Positions 1 through 7,165 of a stretch of DNA of 10,067 bases are shown piece after piece. Made by a program: the position numbers and the translations under genes. The DNA comes from Phoronis pallida (taxonomy: Eukaryota > Phoronida > Phoronidae). Numbering within the stretch: the stretch's first letter is position 1; every line of letters starts with the position of its first letter. The notes under the pieces are model-generated. The model was not told the origin of the DNA, did no database searches, and saw nothing but the letters and a program-made list of their open reading frames with translations. The stretch covers positions 1-10,067 of the forward strand of contig JAOXYC010254009.1 of the NCBI GenBank assembly GCA_028565715.1, written 5' to 3'.

Positions 1-77
1 GGGTGTGCGTGTGCAAGGGTTGTGCACGTGCGAAGCACGCGCACACCCCGCAGCGAAGCGCGGGTCACACATCTAGT
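1..77 (+). mobile_element. Helitron 3' terminus, element continues beyond left edge
   Basis: The segment ends in CTAGT (73-77), which fits the Helitron 3' consensus CTRRT, and the next base is T, as expected for insertion between A and T. Eight bases upstream lies a GC-rich hairpin (47-64): stem CCCGC/GCGGG continuing through one bulged A into a GC-GAA-GC cap. A second perfect hairpin, CGTGC-GAA-GCACG, lies at 27-39. Hairpin plus CTRRT without terminal inverted repeats is the Helitron signature. GC content falls sharply right after base 77. No Rep/helicase coding is visible, so it could be non-autonomous. Family is not assigned. Confidence 0.68.
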
Positions 78-144
78 TGTTTTTATATTGCAAAGTTTTA
101 ATTGTAAAGATTTGAGTCTATTAAGACAATCATGCAAATATTAC

Positions 145-360
145 CGTCGCTGATCAGTTTCGATTTCTGAAGATCTGATAGTACCCTTTTCATATCTTCG
201 AGTTCACGATCTTTCTTTTCGTTTGCAATCTTTAGTTTCTTTACTTCCTCGTCATATTTCTGTGCCTGTGTCAGATCCTGTATCTGCAACATCATCGAGT
301 TCATCATCTTTTTCAGATCCTCATTTTCCCTTTGCAATCGCAACATCCCAGCTTGGTCTT
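145..360 (-). CDS. Coiled-coil exon (216 nt, phase 1-1) of a minus-strand gene
   Basis: An internal exon read on the minus strand. The acceptor is a pyrimidine-rich stretch ending TTATTGCAG (361-369), and the donor is G|GTAATA at 145/144. Both ends are phase 1, so the exon is exactly 72 codons and symmetric. The peptide is strongly helical and charged, rich in Leu, Met, Lys and Glu (for example LQRENEDLKKMM near its start and KKDRELEDMKRVLSDLQKS near its end), with hydrophobic residues in heptad spacing. This predicts a dimerising coiled coil over nearly the whole exon. Reading past the donor reaches a stop about 50 nt on, consistent with intron. The first codon is completed by G from the exon at 952-996, giving Glu. 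The protein family is not recognised; many unrelated proteins carry such coiled coils. The open frame, codon quality and matching phase make a real exon likely. Confidence 0.68.
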
Positions 361-951
361 CTGCAATAAGAACGTGGTCATTATTGTGATGAATGTGAAA
401 ACTGATTGGTCTGTCTTACAAACTCAATCATACACGTTTTGGAGCTTTGAAATGAACATAAATCAGCGTATAATGGGATATTGTCACATATTTAGGAATT
501 TTTACGTTTCTCATATGAAGTATGATTTCCCAACAGTCCGTTTTTCGCACTGTTCATGCTGAGATGCTTAGTCACCCGCACTTTAATTTTCAAAAGATTT
601 AAGGCGACTGGACTTCAACAACTCAATATAGTACTTCTAATTCAATGAGACCGCTCTATCGGATGACGCAAAACATTTACTCAGTCAGTATCAGTGCCAA
701 ACAAAACATTATTTTCAAAACGTGCAAATGCACTAAAAAATCGATTTCATTGAACAGCAACCTTAGAGGATTGTGATTTTAGGTGTCGTAAAAAATAATT
801 GAAATATCTTGCTTTAGTTTTGTTGTGGAACATTACGGAACACTTCATTTAAAAAAGGAAGCCTATTCGCATATGAGGCGTATGAATATTCAAATTCGGG
901 CGCCAACAGATCTACCAGCAGCTGTTAGTTAAGCCATGTAATAGTACTCAC
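361..951. other. Intron of the minus-strand gene, no other feature seen
   Basis: About 590 bases of AT-rich sequence between the coiled-coil exon and the next microexon. The part next to 360 gives a good minus-strand acceptor, and the part next to 952 gives GTGAGT. No repeat, RNA gene or convincing extra exon was found. Confidence 0.5.
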
Positions 952-996
952 CACCGGCTGATCCGCCTTCACCCTGCGTTTTTCTTGGAATATTCC
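952..996 (-). CDS. Microexon, 45 nt, phase 1-1 (NIPRKTQGEGGSAG)
   Basis: On the minus strand the acceptor is TTTTTTTAG (997-1005) with a good upstream branch-point-like TGACTAAT, and the donor is the consensus GTGAGT (951-946). The 45-nt exon reads two bases, 14 codons (NIPRKTQGEGGSAG) and one base, so it begins and ends in phase 1. Spliced to the exon at 1375-1416 the junction codon is GGG (Gly); spliced to the 145-360 exon it is GAA (Glu). The start NIPRKT resembles TVPKTT of the 45-nt exon at 3241-3285, suggesting common descent. Function unknown; the peptide is polar and Gly-rich, likely an unstructured linker before the coiled coil. Confidence 0.6.
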
Positions 997-1374
997 CTAA
1001 AAAAATTAGTCACTCTTTGTGAAACACGTACCAAAGATGCACGTACGAACAATGGGAACAATTGGTTAGATTCCCATGATTATTATTAGCACTACTTTAA
1101 CATTTATAGTTGTGGTGACCGGGCACATTTAAAAATAATCAGAACTAGTTTCTGTACAATGCCCCAAACATTGGGCCTATGTGTCACTTGACGTAAATGA
1201 TATAGATTTTTAGAATCAAAAGGGTCGTCCCTGAGACGCTCAGGATACAGTCAGTCGTTGTTAAATTTCTATTTAAAGAATACATGATTGGCATAATCAT
1301 TCATCTTTTATGGTTAAATTTCATTGACTTTTAATCTTTAAATCACTTAAAAAAATCCTGCAACTGAAATATAC
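997..1374. other. Intron; part belongs to a duplicated exon-intron unit
   Basis: The right part (about 1250-1374) aligns with about 2655-2798: shared blocks include TTCATC, TTTAT and ATTGACTTT in the same order, each leading into the exon donor side. The rest (1000-1250) shows no recognisable feature. Confidence 0.45.
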
Positions 1375-1416
1375 CTTCATTTGTTTTAACAACATTCTCC
1401 GTCTTTGCAAATTCAC
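1375..1416 (-). CDS. Microexon, 42 nt, phase 1-1 (EFAKTENVVKTNE)
   Basis: The minus-strand acceptor is TTATTCGTTGTAG (1417-1429), the donor GAAG|GTATAT (1375/1374). The exon reads GT, 13 codons (EFAKTENVVKTNE), then G, so it is symmetric in phase 1; its first codon becomes GGT (Gly) after joining the 3241-3285 exon. The upstream intron shares ATGAGTTTTATT with the intron just upstream of the 3241-3285 exon, placing both in one duplicated family. A broken sister copy lies at 2799-2839. Charged Lys/Thr/Glu-rich peptide of unknown function. Confidence 0.58.
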
Positions 1417-1579
1417 CTACAACGAATAAAACTCATAGAAACAGGTCTCTCAGAATACGTATCTTTGAATAGATGTAACACGTTGGTTAACTAAACATTT
1501 CCGGTGTGAGATATCGCCTGACAGAATATAAAAATTTGCCCTTCAAAAATTGGGAACCTCTAAGCTGGTGCGCCCTTCT

Positions 1580-1660
1580 TGGAGGACTTCTAGTTGGCGC
1601 AGCCTTCTGATAGGTGCCGGCATGATTATCTGTTTTAAATTTGGTCGCTTTCCGTGAAAA
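1580..1660 (-). repeat. Duplicated intron block, left copy
   Basis: About 75 bases here match 2865-2935 in the same orientation (shared blocks CCTTC-GATAGGTG, then TTTGGTCGCTT). With the exon copies at 1375 and 2799 this shows that an exon-intron unit was duplicated. In the left copy an extra stretch of roughly 130 bases lies between this block and the exon. Confidence 0.55.
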
Positions 1661-1690
1661 ATGCATTGATAATTTTTCGATTTCATTGCA

Positions 1691-2525
1691 TATGGGGTAC
1701 AGATTGTAAAGAAATTATTTAGCACAATTATTAACATATAAATGCATTATTTAGCTAAATAATCCATTATTTAAGTTAAATAAATCATTATTTATAAATA
1801 ATTCATTCTTAGTTAAAACAATTAATTCTTAGTAAAACAATTCAATTGTTTAACTAAATAATCAATTATACACCTAAATAATCCATTCGTTATATAAATA
1901 ATTCATTATTTAACTAAATAATTTAATTATTTAGCTGGACCAATCAGCGGGTCAGAAGACATGCGCATGCGTAACATTTTACTATGCCGGCTCGAAATCC
2001 CACACTGTATAAAGATGTCTACCGAAGCCGATTTGCTCGCTAACTGTCTGTGGGCGGTATTCGACAGTTTTCTTATGAATCACAAAAAATGACAAAAATG
2101 TCATTATATCTCGGTCTCCTGACGATGCGAACAGTTTTTTAAAGTTTGTGAAACGTAGAGTGATTTAATAAAGAATGGAGTTTTATATCAAAACATTGGT
2201 GTTGAACTTTCTACTAAAAATGTTTACACTCAAACTGCGACTGCAAGGCCAAGTCAAACACCAAGACAATGCGATAGCGGATCCATTAGCACAGACCATG
2301 CGCATGCGCAAACTTAACTGCTGCGTGATTGGTCTAGCTAAATAAAGCGATTATTTAGCTAAACAATTCACATTTTTGTCTAAATGACGATTTGTGTTAA
2401 AGCACAATACTGTCTTATTTTACCAAAACATGAATTATTTGTTAATAATGGATTATTTAGCTTAATAATGCGTTTTTTTTGTAAATAATTGTGCTAAATA
2501 TTTTCTTTACAATCCGTACCCCATA
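1691..2525. mobile_element. Non-autonomous DNA transposon with long inverted repeats (MITE or foldback type)
   Basis: The ends are TATGGGGTAC at 1691-1700 and GTACCCCATA at 2516-2525. They are flanked by a perfect direct repeat ATTGCA (1685-1690 and 2526-2531), a 6-bp target site duplication. The inverted repeat runs at least 75 bases at high identity (GATTGTAAAG, ATTTAGCACAATTATT and GCTAAATAATCC all recur on the right arm in reverse complement). It then continues more loosely through AT-rich arms to a shared inner motif GACCAATCA (about 1938 left, about 2327 right) and paired CATGCGCATGCG sequences (1960 and 2298). The centre (about 1980-2280) is unique, with a 25-codon ATG reading frame at 2015-2092 of doubtful meaning. 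No transposase. A 6-bp duplication with TAT...ATA ends would fit the IS3EU superfamily, which is an inference from the ends only. Confidence 0.78.
1740..1935. repeat. AT-rich degenerate minisatellite in the left arm
   Basis: About ten diverged copies of a roughly 20-base unit resembling AATAATCCATTATTTAACTA, each itself partly palindromic. A shorter related set lies in the right arm (about 2335-2500). The array seems to have expanded inside the transposon's inverted repeat. Confidence 0.65.
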
Positions 2526-2798
2526 ATTGCAAAGCAAAGAAGATATCGTTTTTTAATGTGTTAATCAGAACTGGATTAATATCATTATCATATATACTGT
2601 TAAAACGACTGAAAAGTGTTTACGGTTACGACTCAGTAAAAGACAATCAGGGTGCAGTCGTTAAAATAAAATGTTGTTCGTTTTCTATACTTCCGTTTAA
2701 AAATCACCAAACAAGCGAAATCCTTCATCGTTTATAATTAACGTATATTGACTTTAAAAAAAATGGGGCGATTGGAAAAATAATCACACCAAAAATAC

Positions 2799-2839
2799 CT
2801 TCATTTAATCACCAGTACAATCAGTCTTTGCAAATTTTC
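2799..2839 (-). pseudogene. Decayed microexon copy (41 nt, frameshift and stop)
   Basis: The minus-strand acceptor TTGTTGTAG (2840-2848) and donor GAAG|GTATTT (2799/2798) are kept. The sequence between them matches the exon at 1375-1416 (shared AATTTGCAAAGAC and AAATGAAG) but is 41 instead of 42 nt and contains an in-frame TAA. If spliced in it would truncate the protein, so it is either skipped or dead. It sits in a duplicated unit together with the block at 2865-2935. Confidence 0.6.
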
Positions 2840-2864
2840 CTACAACAATTTTCTTGAACAACTT

Positions 2865-2935
2865 CAAGTTGACGCGACCTTCCGATAGGTGGCGACAATG
2901 TGATTTTATACGTTTGGTCGCTTAAAGATAATCTC
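2865..2935 (-). repeat. Duplicated intron block, right copy
   Basis: Partner of 1580-1660, same orientation. Here it lies only about 25 bases from the exon copy, against about 165 on the left. Correcting for the 841 bases added by the transposon and its target duplication, the two exon copies were about 583 bases apart before that insertion. Confidence 0.55.
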
Positions 2936-3240
2936 TCTGCATGGGTTCATTAATTCACACGTTTGCATATTTTTTGAGTTTTTTGACTAACATGCAAGTA
3001 AGTTATATTCTACAAAGACTCAACATTTCTAGTTGATTTGCACTATGACACCGAATTCGGGCCAACGCAGAGAGAGTATTTTTAACGTGAAAAAGTGTTT
3101 ACTTTACACATACAGTTCTTGTACAACGGATCCAAGTATCGCCCTTGCTTATTAATGGTTTTGATATTAATCCGAACAATTCAAGTTGTAACTGTTCAGA
3201 TAATGCGAACTATTGGAGAATTTACCGTAGAATAACTCAC

Positions 3241-3285
3241 CTTGTGTTGGTTCATCGTCACTGTCTGTCGTTTTTGGAACCGTTC
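3241..3285 (-). CDS. Microexon, 45 nt, phase 1-1 (TVPKTTDSDDEPTQ)
   Basis: The minus-strand acceptor is GAGTTTTATTTTCTAG (3286-3301), the donor consensus CAAG|GTGAGT (3241/3240). The exon reads GA, 14 codons (TVPKTTDSDDEPTQ), then G: 45 nt, symmetric in phase 1. Junction codons with its neighbours are GGA and GGT, both Gly. Of the set it has the strongest splice sites. The peptide is acidic and hydrophilic with several Ser/Thr, so it may be phosphorylated, but that is a guess. Function and family are not recognised. Confidence 0.65.
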
Positions 3286-3316
3286 CTAGAAAATAAAACT
3301 CATTGTTGTCAAAGAG

Positions 3317-3505
3317 GTCATACACCGGTGAAATATTAAAAGTCGTTAATTATTTGCCATTATTTGTTCTCGAAATAAGAAATTATAGGCCATTGTTTAT
3401 GAATTGTGCTGAACTTAGATGGTTTCAACTGCTTATTTTACTTGAACGAAAGAAGTAGTGTCATACATACCGGTTACTCCAGCGGCAACAAAATATTAAA
3501 AGTCC
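3317..3505 (-). repeat. Pair of short duplicated intron segments
   Basis: GTCATACA-CCGGT-AAATATTAAAAGTC occurs at 3317-3344 and again, with an extra insert of about 15 bases, at 3460-3505. Each copy lies in the intron space beside a microexon, a further trace of tandem duplication in this gene. Confidence 0.5.
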
Positions 3506-3519
3506 AAAATAAATCCTAC

Positions 3520-3561
3520 CTTGAGCCGTTCCACTAGCAGTCTCGGTCCTTGTGAACCTTC
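3520..3561 (-). CDS. Microexon, 42 nt, phase 1-1 (RFTRTETASGTAQ)
   Basis: The minus-strand acceptor is CATTATTCATTACAG (3562-3576), the donor CAAG|GTAGGA (3520/3519). It reads GA, 13 codons (RFTRTETASGTAQ), then G, again phase 1 on both sides, with Gly junction codons. R-F-T-R-T-E parallels E-F-A-K-T-E of the 1375-1416 exon. The intron upstream (3562-5079) contains the inverted LINE copy. Function unknown. Confidence 0.6.
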
Positions 3562-3710
3562 CTGTAATGAATAATGAAGAGTTGAAGACTATCAATATCC
3601 CCGGTCAATATCATCTCTAAATATTGTATCGTATCACTAAAAAGTGGAGTGACACGCAAAACGGTCATGAATCACAAACTTGTTGTTACCAAAATTTCGA
3701 AATTTATGCA

Positions 3711-4447
3711 TTTGTTAACATCCAAATCATCTAATTGCCTGTCGTGTTGGGTTGGCGTTTCTGCTGTTCAATCTCATAAGTCTTCCCTGCATTAATTCTA
3801 AGGCCTATCAAATCGCTGTACGTTCTCTGTCTTAGATTGAATGTCTCTGTGATTGCCTGCTAGGAGACAGATATCATCTGCGTAATTAAGGTCATTGAGA
3901 CGTGAGTTAAGAGCCCATCGCAGTCCTTGACTTCTGTCTTGTAACGAATTATTCATGAGCCAATCAATGGCAAGTGTGAACAGAAATGGTGATAAGACGC
4001 ATCCTTGCTTCACCCCAGTCTTAACATTAAAGCTATCTGATAAACAATTGTCATTACAGATAACCCTGCAATGAAAGTCAGTGTACAACATACGCACTAC
4101 ATCCACAAGCTTCTTTGGTATACCATAGTGTCGGAGAATTTTCCAGAGAGAGTCCCTGTGTACGCTGTCGAAGGCTTTCTCAAAGTCAATAAAATATGCA
4201 TATAGAGAACAGTTCCATTCCTGACTTTGCTAAAAAATCTGGCGTAAAGTGAAAATATGATCAGCACATGACTTTCCTTTCATAAATCCTGCTTGTTCTT
4301 GTCTTAAATGTGCTAACACTTTGTCCGACATCCTCCTTAGAACAATTCTACTGAATACTTAACTTGTCTGTGATAGTATAGGGTGATTCCCCTCCAGTTA
4401 TTACAGTTTCCAAGGTCTCCTTTCTTGGGTAGTTGGGTGATGAGACC
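3711..4447 (-). pseudogene. LINE reverse transcriptase remnant, inverted 5' part
   Basis: Read on the minus strand from 4447 down, this gives the core of an APE-type non-LTR retrotransposon reverse transcriptase. In order: LITQLPKKGDLGNCNNWRGI (about 4446-4385), the EQAGF and GKSCADHIFTLRQIF segment (about 4310-4230), FIDFEKAFDS (about 4190-4160), GVKQGCVLSPFLF (about 4020-3980), the catalytic box YADD (3884-3873), then GLRINAGKT and MRLNS (about 3810-3770) and finally QLDDLDVNK (3737-3711). There is an in-frame TAG in the segment before the first catalytic Asp and several frameshifts, so it is dead. The enzyme copies element RNA into DNA at a nicked target. Endonuclease and N-terminal parts are missing. 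It resembles the family often annotated as craniofacial development protein 2-like; I do not assign a clade. Confidence 0.85.
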
Positions 4448-4866
4448 ACTCTGGGCAGCAAAATCAGCAAGAATGGAGACACAGAGATTGACATCAAAGC
4501 TAGGATCACGAAGGCAAGTCAAGCTTTCGGTATGCTCAACAGTCTGTGGAAGTCAAGGGCCATCAAGACAGCAACAAAGATTAGACTGTACAAGAGTTAT
4601 GTTCTGAGCGGATCATCTGATTATGGATTAGAATTTAGGTGACAGTAGATGTATGCAAGAGGCTGGAAGCATTTCAGAACAGATACCTGAGGAAGATTCT
4701 ACAGGTATTTTGGCTAAATATGATAACAAACGAGGAACTCCATAGACGCACAAATGTTCAGTTAGTAAACACGCCAACAGGACTAAACCCTATTTCGACG
4801 TCACTCCAATCCAAATACTCTCGACAAAATTGGGGTTTGGGAACGAAACTATACGATCTCAGGTAG
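4448..4866 (+). pseudogene. LINE reverse transcriptase remnant, direct 3' part
   Basis: Read on the plus strand this is the piece that follows the inverted part in the same protein family: LGSKISKNGDTEIDIKARI, then KASQAFGMLNSLWKS and KIRLYKSYVLS (about 4451-4612). A frameshift follows near 4615-4640, then CKRLEAFQNRYLRKILQVFW and NEELHRRTN (about 4651-4760). These are thumb and C-terminal segments. After about 4765 the reading frame stays open to 4866 but no longer matches what I know of the family, and the usual end of the protein and a 3' tail are not visible, so the 3' end is truncated or replaced. Together with 3711-4447 it forms one element copy with an internal inversion. Confidence 0.82.
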
Positions 4867-5079
4867 GCAATTAATTAACTGCAATGCTGCAACGTGTGAA
4901 TGATTGGACAAAACTTATCTATTATTGACATTGTTTATCAAAACAACCGGTCCACAGGGCGGGCTAATGAGTTATTTTCAACAATGATACAAAAAGTGAT
5001 TTTCAAAACATTAATTAATAACAAAATTGAAAGACGTATACAGTGTACACACCTGTGAGTGATGTCACATTGAACTTAC

Positions 5080-5170
5080 CCCAGGTTAACGACGTGACAC
5101 TCTGCCAAAGCCACGACATCGTGAAGAGCTGAAGTCTTCTTGGAAGTCAAATTACTTAAGAACAGGTTTT
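5080..5170 (-). CDS. Candidate first coding exon of the minus-strand gene
   Basis: On the minus strand a strong acceptor (TTTTTTGTTGTTGTAG at about 5171-5186) is followed by about 50 nt with an in-frame stop. Then comes an ATG (5119-5117) with A at -3, and an open frame MSWLWQSVTSLTW to the donor G|GTAAGT (5080/5079). That donor leaves phase 1, matching every exon downstream. A second donor ACAG|GTGTGT (5053/5052) would extend the exon by 27 nt, also in phase 1. The V-T-S-L-T sequence occurs before each donor, so the donor region looks internally duplicated. The 5' untranslated exon and promoter were not found. Evidence is only splice-site quality and phase agreement, so the exon is tentative. 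Confidence 0.35.
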
Positions 5171-5776
5171 CTACAACAACAAAAAACTTTATTTTACAAT
5201 ACAGAAAGCGCAATGAATTGACCTCCTTGAATCCTTTGAAAGAGCGCTCATTAGAACCTCGCTAAAACTGGACAACATTTCGGGTAATCATATTTTTTCT
5301 GGTTCAGATCCTTCAATCCAGCATATATTTCCAAAAAACGCCAATCAAGTTTTTTCGATTATCAAGATATTATTTTTAAATAAAAGCCATGCAAACAAAA
5401 CTGCAATTTTTGTTACTTGACCCTCTCATATTCAAATCGCCACAATTCATTTATTTTTATCAGAAAGACTTCAAATCATCTTCTGAGGATTTGTAAAAAG
5501 TAAAACTACAACAATCATAAGATATTTTGGATTTTTGGTTACAGTGCTAAAAATGTAAAGGTATTTTAATCAATATGCCATAAATCCTACAATCAAAGAT
5601 ACAGAAAACAGTATATTGCTTTGTTGACTGGTCTACAAATTAACTGCTCACTTCTTACCTGTGCGTTTATTTCAATATTTTGCATGACGTTGTGTTACCA
5701 GTAAACTCATGCCTGATTAATGATATGCGTTTCGGAATTTCATTTATGTAGTATTTCTCCGTAAAACCAGTTTTGT
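5171..5776. other. AT-rich non-coding sequence, nothing recognised
   Basis: About 600 bases with many stops in all frames. A minus-strand donor-like CACAG|GTAAGA at about 5658 has a possible acceptor 54 nt upstream, but no open frame lies between, so no exon is called. Confidence 0.45.
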
Positions 5777-5848
5777 CCGGTATTTTTTGGAAGAAATAAC
5801 ACTGAATACAACTGTGCGTGTGTGCTTGCACGAACAGAATATTTGCCT
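5777..5848. repeat. Dispersed repeat, copy 1 (left of the CR1-like element)
   Basis: Starts CCGGTATTTTTT, contains GAAGAAATAACA and ends GTGTGTGCTTGCACGA. It matches 7662-7755 in the same orientation with small gaps. Identity of the repeat is unknown. Confidence 0.6.
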
Positions 5849-5994
5849 AAAAATAAAACATATTGGGTGGTCAAAAATAAAGAAACGTTGATCCCCTTTT
5901 CAAGTGAACAGACTCTTAAAATAATAAACAACAGCGACCAAATAGTGCCATATCTGGTATCAGTTTCGATACGAAAACTCGTAAAGAATGACGG

Positions 5995-7165
5995 GTGACA
6001 GAGTTTGGATGTGTTAAGGGTAGTTGTACCAAAGACCTTACATGTACCATTTCTGGTTGTACTACGTTTGCACTTATGAAATTATTTGATATGCTGGCTT
6101 CCACATCAGACAAACTTGATAATTATTGTCGGGTTTTATCTTTGGACTATTCCAAAGCATTTGACCGGATTGACAACAATATTTTACTTCGTAAGTTAAT
6201 TGATTTCAATGTCCCTCAACCAATCATTTTGTGGATTCGGTCTTTTTTAACAAACCGAACGGAACCCAGTGTGTGAAACTTGGGAGCGTTATTTCAGAGT
6301 GGGTTTGTTTGAATGCGGGGGTGCCCCAGGGCACAAAACTTGGTCCCATACTGTTCGTGCTCATGCTCAATCTTGAATGACTTTCAAACTATGTGTGATA
6401 ATTTAAAATATGTTGACGACACAACAATTGTGTCCTATGGTAAGTTCACTGGTTTCAGATGAAGTACAACAAGCCGCATCGGAAGCTTCCATATGGTCTT
6501 CTCAAAACCTTACAAAATTGAACCCAACCAAAACTAAAGAAGTCCAAGTTTCCTTTTCACGGACTTAACGAAATTTGCCAAATATTATTATTGATGGCTG
6601 TGCCATTACACCCGCTTCTCAGTTAAAATTAATGAGAGTCACACTTGGTAGCGATTACTAAAACGCGCCAAGGTCCATTTAGAAAATATTCTTAGGTTTT
6701 ACCACCATTATACGTCCAGTTCTCGAATACTGTTGTCAACTATGGCATGCTGGACTTACAAAAGAACAGGATACTAAGCTTGAATCTGTGCAGAGGCGAA
6801 TTTTGAAATGCTTGTATCCAGATTTGTTTTATACTCAGGCCTTGTCAAAGTTAAAAACATTAAATTCTAGACGTTTTGAACTCTGCAAATCACTTTTTAC
6901 GAAAATGCAAAACACGACTCATAAACTCCACGACATGCTTCCGCATATGAAATCACTTGGCTATTTCATGGGCCATCGCCAGCTGTCAGTGAGGTACATT
7001 ATAAAATGTACTTTTGAACTTGTCTACTTTTTAATGTTTTATTTGTACCCTCCAACAAGTATTGTATTATACATGTTGCCATAATTAAGCATATATTTAT
7101 TTATTTATTCATTTATATCTATTTATTTATTTATATTTATATTTATTTGTTTATTTTTTTTGAAA
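5995..7165 (+). pseudogene. CR1-like LINE remnant: reverse transcriptase and 3' tail
   Basis: A 5'-truncated non-LTR retrotransposon on the plus strand. Reading across frameshifts it shows EFGCVKG (about 5999), the first catalytic segment LSLDYSKAFDRID (about 6139-6177), RKLIDFNVPQPIILWIRSFL, then after a frameshift near 6265 KLGSVISEWVCLNAGVPQGT (about 6280-6335). Next are the catalytic box YVDDT (6409-6423), LEYCCQLWHAGLTKEQ (about 6722-6770) and the thumb segment SVQRRILKCLYPDLFY (about 6785-6832). Several frameshifts and stops make it inactive. GVPQGTKLGP with YVDD and the LEY..LWH..LTKEQ block are typical of the CR1 group. The 3' end is an A/T tail of repeated ATTT units (about 7091-7161), as expected for LINEs that end in short tandem repeats rather than poly(A). 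The endonuclease domain is absent. Confidence 0.85.
7091..7161 (+). repeat. ATTT-type microsatellite tail of the CR1-like element
   Basis: About 70 bases of imperfect ATTT/TATTTATT repeats directly after the element's 3' untranslated region (about 6990-7090). Confidence 0.75.

Noticed and set aside
332-562. Plus-strand open frame of 76 codons
   Set aside because: Low-complexity chance translation of intron sequence; overlaps the antisense of the coiled-coil exon's acceptor.
1543-1737. Minus-strand open frame of 64 codons
   Set aside because: Runs across the duplicated intron block and into the transposon's inverted repeat; no splice or start support.
3145-3339. Plus-strand open frame of 64 codons
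   Set aside because: It lies antisense to the 3241-3285 microexon and its introns. The minus strand has matched splice sites and phase; this frame has no recognised motif.
5650-5715. Additional 54-nt microexon on the minus strand
   Set aside because: Good donor, but all frames between the possible acceptor and the donor are closed or out of phase with the other exons.
5740-6113. Two overlapping minus-strand open frames
   Set aside because: They read antisense to the dispersed repeat and to the start of the CR1-like reverse transcriptase.
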